From contig CAJZBQ010000005.1 in NCBI GenBank assembly GCA_914767885.1, positions 682,001-746,000 on the forward strand: a stretch of DNA of 64,000 nt, in the 5' to 3' direction. Made by a program: the position numbers and the translations under genes. Positions 20,655 to 31,293 of this stretch are shown one piece after another (the first letter of the stretch is position 1; the number at the start of each line of letters is the position of its first letter). The notes under the pieces are model-generated. The model was not told the origin of the DNA. It searched no databases and worked only from the letters and a program-made list of their open reading frames with translations. This stretch comes from Blepharisma stoltei (taxonomy: Eukaryota; Ciliophora; Heterotrichea; Heterotrichida; Blepharismidae).

Positions 20655-22206
20655 ATGATATCGCCAGATATGGTCCAGGAAATTTTCCAAAAGCTCAGAG
20701 AAGATCCAAATAATTCGAAATGCTTTGAGTGCGGAGATTCTGACACTAGATTCTGTTCTGTTAACCATGGAATTTTTATATGTGAGAAATGCAAGGTTCT
20801 TCACCAGTCATTGCTTTCCAACCTAAGTTATGCTAAGCAAGTTTCAAGTAATTATTGGACTCTTGAAGAGCTAAAATACATCATAGCAGGTGGAAATTCA
20901 GCTTTTGAAGAGTTTCTATTATTTTATGGTCTTAAAGATACCAAAATGGCATATAAATACTGCACTTATGCAGCTGAATTTTATAGAAAAATGCTTAAAG
21001 GTATAGCTGAAAATGGAGCCTTTAGAGGATATTTACCAAATTTTGAAGAGAGTAAAGTAAAATCTATCAACATAAAGGCAAAGTCTGCAGATGCGCAACT
21101 AAGTAAATATGATGAAAGACGGCTCGAGAGTGTTCAAGTAGCTTTGGACGAAAAATTTGAATCAAAACCTTGTGCTAGTGAGTCTAATGTTCAGTACTTA
21201 CCCGGGATGCAAGTTATTAGGAGAAGAAGATTTAGTATAGGCTTAGGATTATTAAAATTCAGGCGTTAGCCATATTGGTGGCGCAGCCAGCAAGACCTCC
21301 GTACGGGTTCTACCGCTTTCCGACTCCAACCCAGAGGTTCTGTGCCACTTCCGTTACCTTTTTTCTCCTCCTTGCGGCTTCAGACTAGAGTGGGCGGCTT
21401 ATGGGTTTCTGCGGCCCTGATACGGGCGATTGAATTAGCTTGATTCAATGAATCAGCTCCTTGGAGTCTATCGGATGTCGAAGTGCCTTCATTCGACTGC
21501 TGCAGGAAAAAGACTACTCCCTATGGCCTGGGCCGAAACCCCCAGTTTCTCGGTAGGAATGCCTGAGGGTCCTCGGATCCAAAGGACTTTGTTGAGCGCC
21601 TCAATTTTCAACCACAGATAAGCAGCCAAAGCCTACCCAGATGTGCATCTCTTGAGCCTGAACTTGGTTCTCAGCTCGGAGTCCGTCCCAGTTTGCCGTA
21701 GCCATAATATCTGGACTGCTGCGCCAAGAGGGTAGGTTGGCACGTGTCGCCAATTTAATGTATGATTTAATATAATCGGTTGGCTAAAAATGGTCTATTG
21801 CAATGTTGTTAAATTTGGAAACCAAGTTGCTGATAAAACCTATAAAATTTCACAAACACCTACAATGAAAAAAATTGACGATCAATTTGTTATTGCATTT
21901 AATACAGCTGAAAAATTTGCCAGCAGAATCTATGATGCTACCCAGAAAATATATTATGAGTATAATAAAAAGCTAAAACTTGTTGATTCTCATGAAATTT
22001 CATATAGAAAAGTTTTTGCTGACGAATTTCATAGAGCTGATACAATCAATACTGATGAGAATGTAAGAAATCTTAAAAAAGAATTATGGAGCTTGATAGA
22101 ACAATTGGATAAGGCAGAAGCCTCGGATGCAGGAATTATTTTAAGACCTGATGAGGTCGAAACTAGTCAATTTCATGAAGAAGAAACTTATTTTGTCGAA
22201 CATTAA
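20655..22206 (+). CDS. ArfGAP-domain protein, catalytic arginine replaced
   Basis: The N-terminal 200 residues hold an ArfGAP zinc finger with perfect Cys-x2-Cys-x16-Cys-x2-Cys spacing (CFECG...CEKCK) and the following YWTLEELKYI and GN-type helices. The position of the arginine finger (usually HRSLG) reads LHQSLLS, so GTPase activation of Arf may be lost. The frame stops at a GC-rich insert (about 21266-21779). Removing 514 bp between short GTT repeats continues in frame (FRR-WLK) into a second ORF of about 140 residues (VVKFGNQVADKTYK... ETYFVEH), giving 345 residues. The join is inferred and the repeat is short. Without it the two halves would be separate, and the second has a Met at 21790. 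Confidence 0.7.
21266..21779 (+). mobile_element. GC-rich retroposon-like insert in ArfGAP gene
   Basis: About 514 bp whose base composition differs sharply from its AT-rich surroundings. No long ORF. It ends in an AT-rich tail (TTTAATGTATGATTTAATAT), as the SINE-like elements do. Flanks share only GTT or a degenerate GTTRGCY. Boundaries are deduced from frame restoration of the ArfGAP gene. Not obviously the same family as the other two SINE types. Confidence 0.5.
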
Positions 22207-22335
22207 TTAATTTTTTACTTAAAATTTATATATGCTTTGAGAAGCTTCTAAAAAATCATTGAACACTAAAAAAAGTATAGCTCCAGAGTCAAAAAAATTA
22301 CTCTCTGAATTATTTCTGAATATCAATGAAATTTG

Positions 22336-23367
22336 TTATTTAAGTAAATTATGTAGACCCAACTTTGCTTGCATATCTTTGAAATCTTGAGGAAGTTCAG
22401 CCTCTAATTTTTTTCCTTTTATTTTTAGTCCCCATGAATGAAGATATAATCCAAGTCTTGTTTTCGCTCTACCTATAGTTAAATATCCCAGTTTCATTAG
22501 GAAGTTGGTTTTATGAAAAATTTCAGTCTGGCAAGCCCAGATGATGCTGAAGATCCAGACCAAATCTAAGCTCAGGCTATATATTCGATCTTCCTTATTA
22601 AACTCAGAACAATCAAACCCATACTTATAGTCTCCAACTAAAGGACATTTCAAAACTTTTGAAGCATGCACTCTTATTTGATGCTTCCTGCCAGTCACAA
22701 GTTTAAACTTTAAGCAGGAAAAAGGGCTTCCTAAATACTTTGAAGTTGTAAGCATTTCATAAAAAGTCTTCGCAAACTTCCCAACTTCATTGACTTCTTG
22801 CCATCCCTCTTCTGATTCTTTTAAGAAAGTACTCAATTCTCCTTTGTCTTTCAGTGGCTTCCCTTTAACAATTCCAATATATTCTTTTTCTTCCATATCT
22901 AATTGGCAAGCTTTAGAACTTTTCCCAAATGCCATAATCCCAGATACATTTTGATCCAATCTATGCATTAATCTTGATCCCTCAAAGTAGTTCATAGCCA
23001 ATTTGTCAGCACTTAGCTTTATTTTTATCCCACCTTGAGTAGCAATTCCAGCTGGCTTATTTATCACAATGATATCATCGTCTTCATAAATTATCCATTT
23101 TTGGAACATATCTTTCATGTCATTATTAGCCACTATTGGAGAGTCGAAGTTTATATACTTGGGGAAGTAAAATTTGTCATTTATTTGCAATTTGTAAAGA
23201 TTAGAACTAGTTTTCCCAGATTCATTCATAGCATATACTTCACCTGTTCTGAGTAGCTTATTAACTAAAGTCCATGGTAGCTTTGATCTCTTTAACAGAA
23301 ACTTGTCAAGTCTAAGGCCTGCATCTTTAAATCCCTATATTGATTTTACAATCATTAGACTTTGCAT
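22336..23367 (-). CDS. RluA-type RNA pseudouridine synthase
   Basis: 338 residues after removing a 15-nt intron (23335-23349, GTAAAATCAATATAG) six codons after the start. The N-terminus resembles an S4-type RNA-binding domain (AGLRLDKFLLKRSKL). Catalytic-domain motifs follow: IIYEDDDIIVINKPAG, the catalytic Asp in RLMHRLDQNVSGIM, a TGRKHQIRVH motif and the final RLGLYLHSWGL. Converts uridine to pseudouridine in rRNA or tRNA; the target cannot be told. About 25 hydrophobic residues between SLDLVW and TIGRAKTRL are unusual for the family. The start lies 5 nt after the stop of the upstream coiled-coil gene. Confidence 0.9.
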
Positions 23368-23372
23368 TTTAT

Positions 23373-26300
23373 TTAATTATTAATACCTTCAAGTGATTTT
23401 TTAGAGAAAATCCCTGAAGTTTTGCTGACATTAGAGTGCTTCAAAACGGTGTCTAATTCTTCGAAAGCTTGTTTCTGAATCAGTTGAGTGTTTTGAAGCC
23501 TTTTGATTAGCTCCATTTCAAGCAGTTCCATATCCATTACTTCTTTTTCCTTAGTTTTCCGAATGCCGTCTTCAGTATCAATTCTTTTCTGGTAATCATT
23601 TTTGAAATCCTCGAACTTTTGGTTCCTTCATGGGTTCACCCAGATTCAAGATCCAATGCTTGAAAACCGGCTCCTGGGAACCGACTTTCAAGCAAAAATT
23701 CAGAATTCCGAATTAGCTTCCAAATTCAAGCAACTTTTGACATAAAATTGATTGGTGTGCTTGAATATGGTGCTAATTTTTGACGGTGCTAATAGAAAGT
23801 CTATCCTAGACCTATTTTCAAGATTTTTATAATAAAACCTCTCCAAATTCTAAAAAAGTCAAAAAACCGAAACCTATATTCAAGATAATCTTGAATTTGG
23901 ACCCAAATTCAAGATTATCTTGAATTGTTTTACTACTATGCATTTTCGGAAATTTAAAAATTTTGATTAGATTTTTTTTTTTTAATTTTTTGTTATTTCT
24001 TAATCCTGACCAATTTAGATTGTTCTTTTTCTACTTCTGTGATCTTCCGTTTGCCCAAAAGAACTTTTAATCATTAAAATGATATGGTCTCATCTATATG
24101 AACTACATTTGGCATTAACCATCTTCTTGAAGTATTTTTCACAACAAATTCTACGAGGTCAATTTTATTTATCTTTGCTGCATAAAGTAAATGACTGCAT
24201 AGCATTTTATATTTGATTATTTTCTTGCAACTTCACGCAATGTCTTCCAGATCAACTTTAAATACAATAGATTCTTGGAAGCTGTTATCTTCAATTTGAA
24301 ATGAATTTATCATGTTTTTTTGTAATAGCATGCAAATTAATTAAATTTTTATATTCTTTTGCGAAAATGAGATTGAAATACATTGTATAAAACTTGCTAA
24401 ATTCTTTCAAAAACCTTGAGAAGCTAATATCCACATAGAAATGCAGTTGGTTGTATATTTTTGCTTTGATTGCTTCATCTTCGTCTGCCAAAATTTCTTC
24501 AAAAGCAATTAAGATTTTAGCATTGTTTCTTCGTTTCATAGCTGCCATAACTCTTTTTAGTAATGCATTCATTGATTTAACCCTACTTGTTGATTTGATG
24601 CCAGCAGAAAACATGTTATCAGTAGAAAAATTGGCTCAATGTTTTCTATACTCATAAAGTTTCTTAAATCCACGATGAGTTTTAAGAGAAGGAAAATTCT
24701 CTCATAATTAATTTTCACTTAGCTTTGAAATTGGCTTCAGTATCTTGCTTATATAATTCATAAAATAGCTCTTCAAGCCTTTCGATGTTTACTTCCTGCT
24801 TATAAAAAAGGCCCATTATATTTCTGTGAATGTGCCACATACAAAAAATGACGTTTGAACTTGTAAAGCAATCTTTTATTGCATTATATTGAGCAAGATC
24901 CCTATCAACAACAATAGTTAAAGGATCTCTAAATCCTAATTCTTTAAATTTTTTCAAAAGTTCATAAGTAATCTTCTTTCTGCTCACTTAATGTTAGTGA
25001 GATGCAAAGCAAAAAATTTCCACCAAAAGAATCAACAGTCATCATGACAATTGCTGATTTAAAGTATTCATGATTTGATGAGTGCTGTCAACTATCACAA
25101 TCTCAAATAAATTCTTTCAATTTTCTAATCTTTCTCTTGTAGATATAAATAAGCGCTGATTTGTTTCATCTTTTAACATAGTTAAATTTGGATTGTTATC
25201 ATCTTCATTGCTTTTTATAATATCAGCAAATGTCAATGCTCTATTCTTTTTGTGAGATGCCTTCAAGAAAGTTTTCCCATTTTTCTATTGAAAAAAAAAT
25301 AACTTTCCGTGTTTGCTTTCTAGAATTTCATATATTACTTTCGTTGGATACATTTTTTTAAATAACTCCTCAGCATCAACCTTGCACTGATATGGAATTG
25401 CCTGACATTCAGAAATATATCGTTTGTCATCTTCTGATATTCTTTTGTGATTATGATATGGATTTATAGAATCACACTTATAGATAAATCCATTATTGTC
25501 AACATCATATCTTCATCTCATCCGAAATTTGCATAATTCTTCACTCTCAATCCATGGGAATTTGAAGCTTTTATGCTCTAAAGAGAAGTAGCATTGAAAT
25601 ACGTAAGTGCTAGTGTTCTGAGATGAGTAATATATTCTTAATATTGTATTATCGTCTTTGATGAAAGTTGCTTTTATAAAGGATGTAAATTCTTGATGTG
25701 AGCCAAAGTGCAAAACTGAGTCTATCTTAAATATTTGGCTTGAATATCCTTCAGTATTGTTTATTTCCTTTTCAGCTTCCGAGTTATTGGCTTGATCAAC
25801 TGATGGAATTTGTTGATGAGCTATTGCATTGAATATTTTTTAAAAAATTATCACTTTCTTCTTTGGAGATGCCGAAAAAATGACTTATAAGCTGTATTGA
25901 AACACTTAAATTATCAGCACATTGCATTAAAACTTCATCATTTAGCCAATGTTCGTTCTCATTCATCTGCAGTTTGCAAATAGTTGCCGCCAAATTTATC
26001 TTATCCATTATATTAATATAACTTTTAACAGTGATAAGCAAAATTTGAATAAAGATTATAATTAAATAATACCTATGCAATGTATTATTCGTGATTTTTA
26101 CGTTCTTAACATCAACGCTTTAAGATGCTTCAGAACAATTTTAATTTCATAAGAATCAAAAATTTTTAAATTTCCGAAAATGCATAGTAAAACAATTCAA
26201 GATAATCTTGAATTTGGGTCCAAATTCAAGATTATCTTGAATATAGGTTTCGGTTTTTTGACTTTTTTAGAATTTGGAGAGGTTTTATTATAAAAATCTT

Positions 26301-26968
26301 GAAAATAGGTCTAGGATAGACTTTCTATTAGCACCGTCAAAAATTAGCACCATATTCAAGCACACCAATCAATTTTATGTCAAAAGTTGCTTGAATTTGG
26401 AAGCTAATTCGGAATTCTGAATTTTTGCTTGAAAGTCGGTTCCCAGGAGCCGGTTTTCAAGCATTGGATCTTGAATCTGGGTGGACCCTTCCTTCATTGG
26501 TTAATACGCTGTGTCGCAGACATCTCACTACCTCTTATGGCAGATTTCCTAGCTTGATTTTCTTCTCTAAAAAAATCCATCATGTCTTTTTTCTTCCTTA
26601 TATTTTCCTCTCTTTGTTTTCTTACATTAAAAGCTTCTTCTCTTTTATTTTGTAAAATCGCTTGTTTCAATGTATATGTATTATGTTTTCTTTCCTCTCT
26701 TATTTTATTGTAGTGCGACCTTTGCTCGCTTAGTGCTCTTTCCCTTTGCGTCTTAATTTCAGATTTTTGCCTCACAAACTCCTCTTGCTCTTTTTTCACA
26801 TTTTTCAGTTCTTGGGATTTTTTTTCTAGTTTCTTCGATTTTTTTCCATGTCCTGGCTTCTTCTTGCTGCAATAACTTAATTCTATTGGACAGCAGCTGC
26901 GCATCCTGCTCCATCTGTTTTCTCAGCTTTTTGGCTTCTATTAAATTAGGTGAACGGTTGAGTTCCAT
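23373..26968 (-). CDS. Coiled-coil protein interrupted by a MULE transposon
   Basis: Paralogue of the gene at 27006, in head-to-head orientation. The 5' part (26968-26489) encodes MELNRSPNLIEAKKLRKQ and a highly charged helix. The 2857-bp MULE follows, and the 3' part (23631-23373) continues RNQKFEDFKNDYQKR to a C-terminus (LIKRLQNTQLIQKQAFEELD) that matches LIQRLQNSQILQKSVYDQLE of the paralogue. Joining at the single retained 9-bp duplication is in frame. One base too many or too few in an A run near 26826 shifts the frame in the 5' part. It could be an assembly error, since the frame is conserved on both sides. Function unknown; the motif around LLSNRIKLLQQEEA is shared by both paralogues. 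Confidence 0.75.
23632..26488 (-). mobile_element. MULE (Mutator-like) DNA transposon with 9-bp target duplication
   Basis: 2857 bp, flanked by TTCCTTCAT at 23623-23631 and 26489-26497. Terminal inverted repeats of about 335 bp begin GGGTYCACCCAGATTCAAG and run to about 23968 and back from about 26154. They contain palindromic TTCAAGATAATCTTGAA units. It encodes a MULE transposase on the minus strand. Inserted in the coding sequence of a coiled-coil gene; removing the element plus one duplication restores that frame. Confidence 0.92.
24074..26008 (-). CDS. MULE transposase (frame-broken or intron-containing)
   Basis: Pieces in more than one frame cover a full MULE transposase order: an N-terminal region starting MDKINLAATICK, a zinc-binding segment with CDSINPYHNHKR (WRKY/FAR1-like), the first catalytic Asp in EIVIVDSTH, the second in TIVVDRDLAQYNAI, the conserved CMWHIHRNI motif, and a C-terminal SWIM-like end (WSCKKI...MLCSHLLYA) closing at TAA 24074. 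Trp is encoded by TGA here too, so the element is adapted to the host code. Frame changes occur near 25820, near 24300 (an A run) and at a TAA in FFFQ. Whether this copy is active cannot be told. Confidence 0.8.
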
Positions 26969-27005
26969 ATACTTCAATTAACGAAAGTTTTGTTATAATT
27001 TAAAG
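26969..27005. promoter_or_regulatory. Divergent promoter between paralogues
   Basis: Only 37 bp separate the start codons of two divergent coiled-coil genes. All core promoter elements for both must lie here or within the coding regions. No conventional TATA box can be asserted in such AT-rich DNA. Confidence 0.5.
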
Positions 27006-27770
27006 ATGGAGTCAAAAGACTCACTTCAAAGCTTCGATAATGATCCTATTGAAGACCACCGAAAGTTTGTAGAAGCCAAAAACATGAGAAAACAGGCTGA
27101 AGAGGATGCAAAGTTGTTATTTAATCGTATAGCCCTTTTAAAACAGGAAGAAGCCAAAGCAATCAGATCTATCGAAGAAACAAGAAAACGGGCTAGAGAA
27201 ATCATGGAAGTCAGAGCTAGGAACTTAGAAAACCAAAAGAAAAAAGAAGAACTAAAGCAAGCCAAAGAAGAGGAAGAAAAAGAAAAAGCCTCTCATTATA
27301 GAGCAGAAAAAGAAAGACTTAAATCTGCAAGATCTATGACAAGAGAAGAAATGCTGGGAAAACTTAAAGCTGAAGTACAGCAAATCAAACAATCCAAACA
27401 AGAAAGCAAAAGCATAAGGGAAAAACAAAGACAAGAAGAGCTTAATCAGAAATCGGATGCAGCAAATCAAATAAAAAGAGAACAAAAAGAAGCAGAAAGA
27501 AGGAAAAAAGAAAAAGAACTGCAGAGAAAAGAAAAAGCAAGAATTGAACTGCAGAGAAAAATTGAAGAGGAAAATAAAATTAGGGCAGAAAAAGAAGCGG
27601 AAATTGCTAGGATGGAGCAAGAAGAGCTGGAACTTATTCAGAGACTGCAGAATTCGCAGATTTTGCAGAAGTCAGTGTATGACCAATTAGAACAGGCACT
27701 GTCCGGGAATCCTGATTCAGTAGCTTTTCTTACTGCGCCGAGTTTGCCTGAAACTAATGCTATAAAATAA
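27006..27770 (+). CDS. Charged coiled-coil protein
   Basis: 254 residues, uninterrupted. Starts MESKDSLQSFDND; from residue 15 nearly all is a single charged helix rich in Lys, Glu, Arg and Gln (KERLKSARSMTREEM, EEENKIRAEKEAEI). The conserved block LLFNRIALLKQEEAKAIRSI and the C-terminal LIQRLQNSQILQKS match the neighbouring divergent gene, showing local duplication. Such single-helix or coiled-coil proteins are often axonemal or cytoskeletal, but no name is justified. Confidence 0.85.
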   Translation: MESKDSLQSFDNDPIEDHRKFVEAKNMRKQAEEDAKLLFNRIALLKQEEAKAIRSIEETRKRAREIMEVRARNLENQKKKEELKQAKEEEEKEKASHYRAEKERLKSARSMTREEMLGKLKAEVQQIKQSKQESKSIREKQRQEELNQKSDAANQIKREQKEAERRKKEKELQRKEKARIELQRKIEEENKIRAEKEAEIARMEQEELELIQRLQNSQILQKSVYDQLEQALSGNPDSVAFLTAPSLPETNAIK

Positions 27771-28018
27771 GATAAGTTTTAAAAATATAATAGAGAATTA
27801 TTATCAAAAATATTTAATAAGTTAAATTGTTGAGAGTATATGAGAAAAATATATAATCATCAAAGTGAAGCGAAAAGATAGTTAAGGTCATGAAATTATT
27901 GACTTTTATTAAATAGGGAACCAAAATAACAATCAATTCTTGAAAACGTATTCTAAGCATTTCACCATATTAAACTTTTTATAACTAATTAGAAAATTTC
28001 TAAATTGATAACCTTATC

Positions 28019-29238
28019 TTAATTTTCTCCAAAGAACTTGTCAGCGAGTTTTCTATAAGTCGGTTTGAGATGCTCTGGCTCATACTTACTACAATACATA
28101 ATTGCAGCCATGGAGGCTGAGAACATGAATGTATGTGCTGCAGGAATTGGGACGACAAGTCCTCTTCTCTTAAAGAACTTCCACAAAGCGTCCAAGAACC
28201 TTGGCATAACGTAAAGTGCTAGCTCACTTACTCTTGCTGGTGATTCAATAAATGTAGCAGTCACACACAATGAAGCTACGAGCACCAGAAGCTTCATGCT
28301 AATTATTGGGATGTACTTAAATACCCCTCCGTGAGCGAACAAAAATATTTTGTTAGCGCACAGAGCGGGGTTAATTTTTTAAAAAAATAATTATATATAA
28401 ATTTTATATTTTTTTTTTGAAATTTAAAAAAATTCCATGTAAAAATTGAGAGGAAAAAAAAATTTTTGTTAGCTCACGGAGGTTGGGTTTTTGGGCAAAA
28501 AATAGGGATTTTCCAATAGTTTTGTTCGATCAGGGGGGAGTAAGATAAACACAAATAGTAACCTTGCTAATAAAAACCATCATGGTTAGTAGGAGAGTTG
28601 ATCTCACTCCCCCCCCCCCCCCTCCGTGAGCGAACAAAAAAATTTTGTTCGCTCACGGAGGGGGGTTAATTTTTTTTTTTAAAAAAAATTTATATATAAA
28701 TTTTATAAAAAAATTTTTTTTTCGAAATTTAAAAAAAATCCTAATTTGCAAAAATTGGGAAGCAAATATTAATTTAATTTGCAAAATTTATGTTTTTAAA
28801 ACGCAATTTGTTTAAAATTAAACAGAATTAGCTCTAGATTTCATTATACTAATTATCACTTATATATCAAAATTTTTTTCCATTAAAATTTTTTCTATTA
28901 AAAAAATTTTTGTTCACTCACGGAGGGTGGGTTTTTTGGTCAAAAAATGGCGATTTTTCTAATGGTTTTGTTCGCTCACGGGAGGGGGGGGGGGGAGTCA
29001 GACATTGCTTTCCTGCACCTCGAACGACAGAGACTGGCTTGCTGAGGAGCGATTTGTATCGTATAAGGACCGGGATGAAGTGGAGAGGGAAATAAAACTT
29101 CATAGCAAATTTGAAAGCTTTTATGAAAACTTTTATCCAGTGGACAAGGCATGGGCCATCATGAATGTAATCGCATGTGAAAGGATGTGTCCCTGCCGCT
29201 GCTTGAATAACCTGCTCAGGAGTGAAAACCCTTACCAT
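28019..29238 (-). CDS. TMEM135-like membrane protein
   Basis: 196 residues after removal of two MITEs (28607-29000 and 28324-28542) and the 16-nt intron re-created by removal of the second (GTTTATCTTATTTAAG). The first exon carries the Cys-rich start (MVRVFTPEQVIQAA, FTCDYIHDGPCLVHWIKVF) and a hydrophobic helix. The last has a membrane segment (KLLVLVASLCVTATFIES), then the family signature RVSELALYVMPRFLDALWKF and FMFSASMAAIMYC. TMEM135 proteins act in peroxisomal and mitochondrial membranes and lipid handling. This version is less than half the length of animal homologues. The start at 29238 is the first in-frame ATG, but the frame stays open about 60 nt further upstream. Confidence 0.8.
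28324..28542. mobile_element. Decayed MITE family A inside a TMEM135-like intron
   Basis: 219 bp between TA dinucleotides (28322-28323, 28541-28542). Left end CCCCTCCGTGAGCGAACAAAA with a closed hairpin, right end GATCAGGGGGGAG. Eight intron bases lie on each side of the insert, so a 16-nt GT...AG intron exists only after DNA removal. Confidence 0.8.
28607..29000. mobile_element. MITE family A in TMEM135-like exon
   Basis: 394 bp, flanked by TCA (28604-28606, 28998-29000). Long C and G runs at the termini, closed hairpin of CTCCGTGAGCGAACAAAA at the left, direct pair at the right. Full-length core. Removal joins KQC to LRSTLL in frame. Confidence 0.9.
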
Positions 29239-29493
29239 CAAATAAATGGAAATTTGATCCCATGGTGATGTAATAGGAACTATTCAGTTGTAAAAAGTAA
29301 TGATTCGCAATTAAAGTGTTATATAAGAAAGCTTAACCGGAAACTATAAATTATAGCACTCCTCAGCTCAATTAATTAAAATTTCTAAAAGATTCGTTTT
29401 ATGGATTTTAGAAGTTATTCTCTAAAATATAGCGATTTATAAATAATTCATAAATCAATAACAAATAAAAACTATGTGAATTATATTTTAAAT

Positions 29494-30711
29494 ATGAGAG
29501 TAATCCTACCCGAAATTTTTTGGCATGGCAATCGAGAGAGAATTATGTCTTTGGACTTCCAAAGTTCTTCAACCCCTCAGTTAGCAACTTGTGGAGCTGA
29601 CTTAGTTTTAGGCATCTACATTCGTATCTGGCAAATAAATCTCTTTAACAATGAACTGATTCCACAGCATATTGATGATTTGGCGGGAACACATGAGCGA
29701 TGTGTAAACGTCGTTAAATTTTCCCCTGATGGAAAATTATTAGCTTCAGGCAGTGATGATGGCTGTGTCGTTATCTGGGAAAAGAAATTAAAACCAGTCT
29801 TTGGAGAAGACCGTGAAGAAATTGGCTGGGGGTCCAAAAGAGTTTTACGTGGACACGTAGGAGAAATCCATGATTTATGCTGGAGTGAGACAGGGAAGTA
29901 TATTGCTACAGCAAGTATGGACGGATCTGCTATAATTTTTGATGTAGAAAGAGCTAAAGTTATACAGAGATTAGAAGGACACAAGCATGTGCAAGGGATT
30001 TCTTGGCATAGCGGGTATTTGGCTACTATGTCAACAGATAGGACTTTAAGAATTTTTAAGCAATCAAAGAAGGGTTTTTATATCAAACACTCAGTCAGAG
30101 ATTATGAGAAAAACAAGCTCTTCCAAGAACAAGGCCAAGCTTCAGCATTTTTTAGAAGGCTTGCATTCAGTCCTTGTGGGAGCTTATTAATTGCCCCAGC
30201 TGGGCTCTCAGGAGACATTCCTGTTGCTCACTGCTTCTTTAAAAAGCAATTTACTGTTCCAAGTATAACATTCCCAATAAATATAACAAACCAAGAAAAA
30301 GCAAGTGCAGTTTGTGTCAAATTTTGTCCTTTCTTTTATAAAGCAAATGATACACAGCTGATTGCAGGTCTTGAGCATAAACTTGTGTGGGCAGTTGCTA
30401 CAAAAGACTCAGTTTTGATATATGATAGTGAGCATGCAACTCCAATAGGAGCAATTACAAATGCCCATTATGCTCCGTTAACAGACCTAGCTTGGTTTGG
30501 CGATAAACTATTAGCAGTAAGCAGCATTGATGGGTACGTTTCCTTTGTAGTCTTCGAAGAAGGAGAGCTTGGTATCAGAATTACTGCAGAAGTTAAAGAA
30601 GAAAAAAGCCAAGATATGGAAATTGAAGAAGAAGTTGAAGTTAAAGACGACAGCTCCAAAAAAGACACTGGAAAACGAAGAATCTGCCCAGTCGCTGTTG
30701 TAGGTAATTAA
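29494..30711 (+). CDS. WD40 protein, chromatin assembly factor 1 p60-like
   Basis: 405 residues, start at MRVILPEIFWHG (29494), which matches the characteristic first strand of CAF-1 p60/HIR-type proteins, rather than the ATG 18 nt upstream. Seven WD-type repeats can be followed, for example VNVVKFSPDGKLLASGSDDG, ..GEIHDLCWSETGKYIATASMDG and HVQGISWHSGYLATMSTD, and RRLAFSPCGSLL in the p60-specific section. The acidic/basic tail (EIEEEVEVKDDSSKKD) is typical. The CAF-1 complex deposits H3-H4 behind replication forks in the nucleus. Six extra residues between GAD and IRIW in blade 1 are unexplained; they leave the frame open. Confidence 0.88.
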   Translation: MRVILPEIFWHGNRERIMSLDFQSSSTPQLATCGADLVLGIYIRIWQINLFNNELIPQHIDDLAGTHERCVNVVKFSPDGKLLASGSDDGCVVIWEKKLKPVFGEDREEIGWGSKRVLRGHVGEIHDLCWSETGKYIATASMDGSAIIFDVERAKVIQRLEGHKHVQGISWHSGYLATMSTDRTLRIFKQSKKGFYIKHSVRDYEKNKLFQEQGQASAFFRRLAFSPCGSLLIAPAGLSGDIPVAHCFFKKQFTVPSITFPINITNQEKASAVCVKFCPFFYKANDTQLIAGLEHKLVWAVATKDSVLIYDSEHATPIGAITNAHYAPLTDLAWFGDKLLAVSSIDGYVSFVVFEEGELGIRITAEVKEEKSQDMEIEEEVEVKDDSSKKDTGKRRICPVAVVGN

Positions 30712-30739
30712 TTGCTTAAATAAATTATTATAATTTGAA

Positions 30740-31282
30740 ATGATCCCAAGACACATGATTTTCAAAAATCCTGCACTAAGAAGTTTCTTGGTGCAAAGGA
30801 TTTATAGAACTATACTCAAAGAGCACAAAGTCTTTTTTGACCAGGTAGTTGTAAATCACTTTAAAAGTTCCATCATCCCCAAATTCAAAGAGTAAAATTC
30901 AAGTAGAATGAAGCACAACTATCAGTATCGTAGAATCAGCCATTTCATTCAAACCACTCAAGAATTAGCTGAAAACTTGATAATTTCTAATAAAAAATCA
31001 GATGAGTTTAAAAGGGATATAAAGAAGTTGCTGGAAGTAGGGTACGGCAAATCCAATCTGTTTCCTGGCTCCAAAGAAAAAATAGACATGATAAAACTAG
31101 GGCGCTTAGAGCCATTTATCCTCTCAGAAGAACAAAAAACTTATATCTCTGAGCAATGCGTGAAAAACCCTTCCATGAGTATTTATTATAAAATTGCGCT
31201 TAGCTATCCTGCAAGACTCACAAAAGAAGAAGGAATAGCTTTAAAATCACCTGAAGAGTCTAAATTACAAATAATAGATTAA
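30740..31282 (+). CDS. Small LYR-motif-like mitochondrial protein
   Basis: 175 residues after removing a 15-nt intron (30892-30906, GTAAAATTCAAGTAG); the ATG at 30740 is 28 nt after the CAF-1 gene. The N-terminus is basic and free of acidic residues (MIPRHMIFKNPALRSFLVQR). It contains RIYRTILKEHK, resembling the L/I-Y-R motif of LYR proteins that bind acyl carrier protein and Fe-S clusters, followed by helices (YRRISHFIQTTQELAENLI). A mitochondrial assembly-factor role is inferred; the specific family member is not recognised. Converges with the MORN gene, with an 11-nt gap. Confidence 0.6.
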
Positions 31283-31293
31283 AAGTTTAATCA

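Noticed and set aside
28910-29268. + strand ORFs over the TMEM135-like gene and MITE
   Set aside because: They are antisense to a conserved membrane protein on the minus strand and include MITE sequence.
29590-29640. A 15-nt intron in blade 1 of the CAF-1 gene (GTGGAGCTGACTTAG)
   Set aside because: It would delete the conserved GAD motif; the extra residues are more likely a loop.
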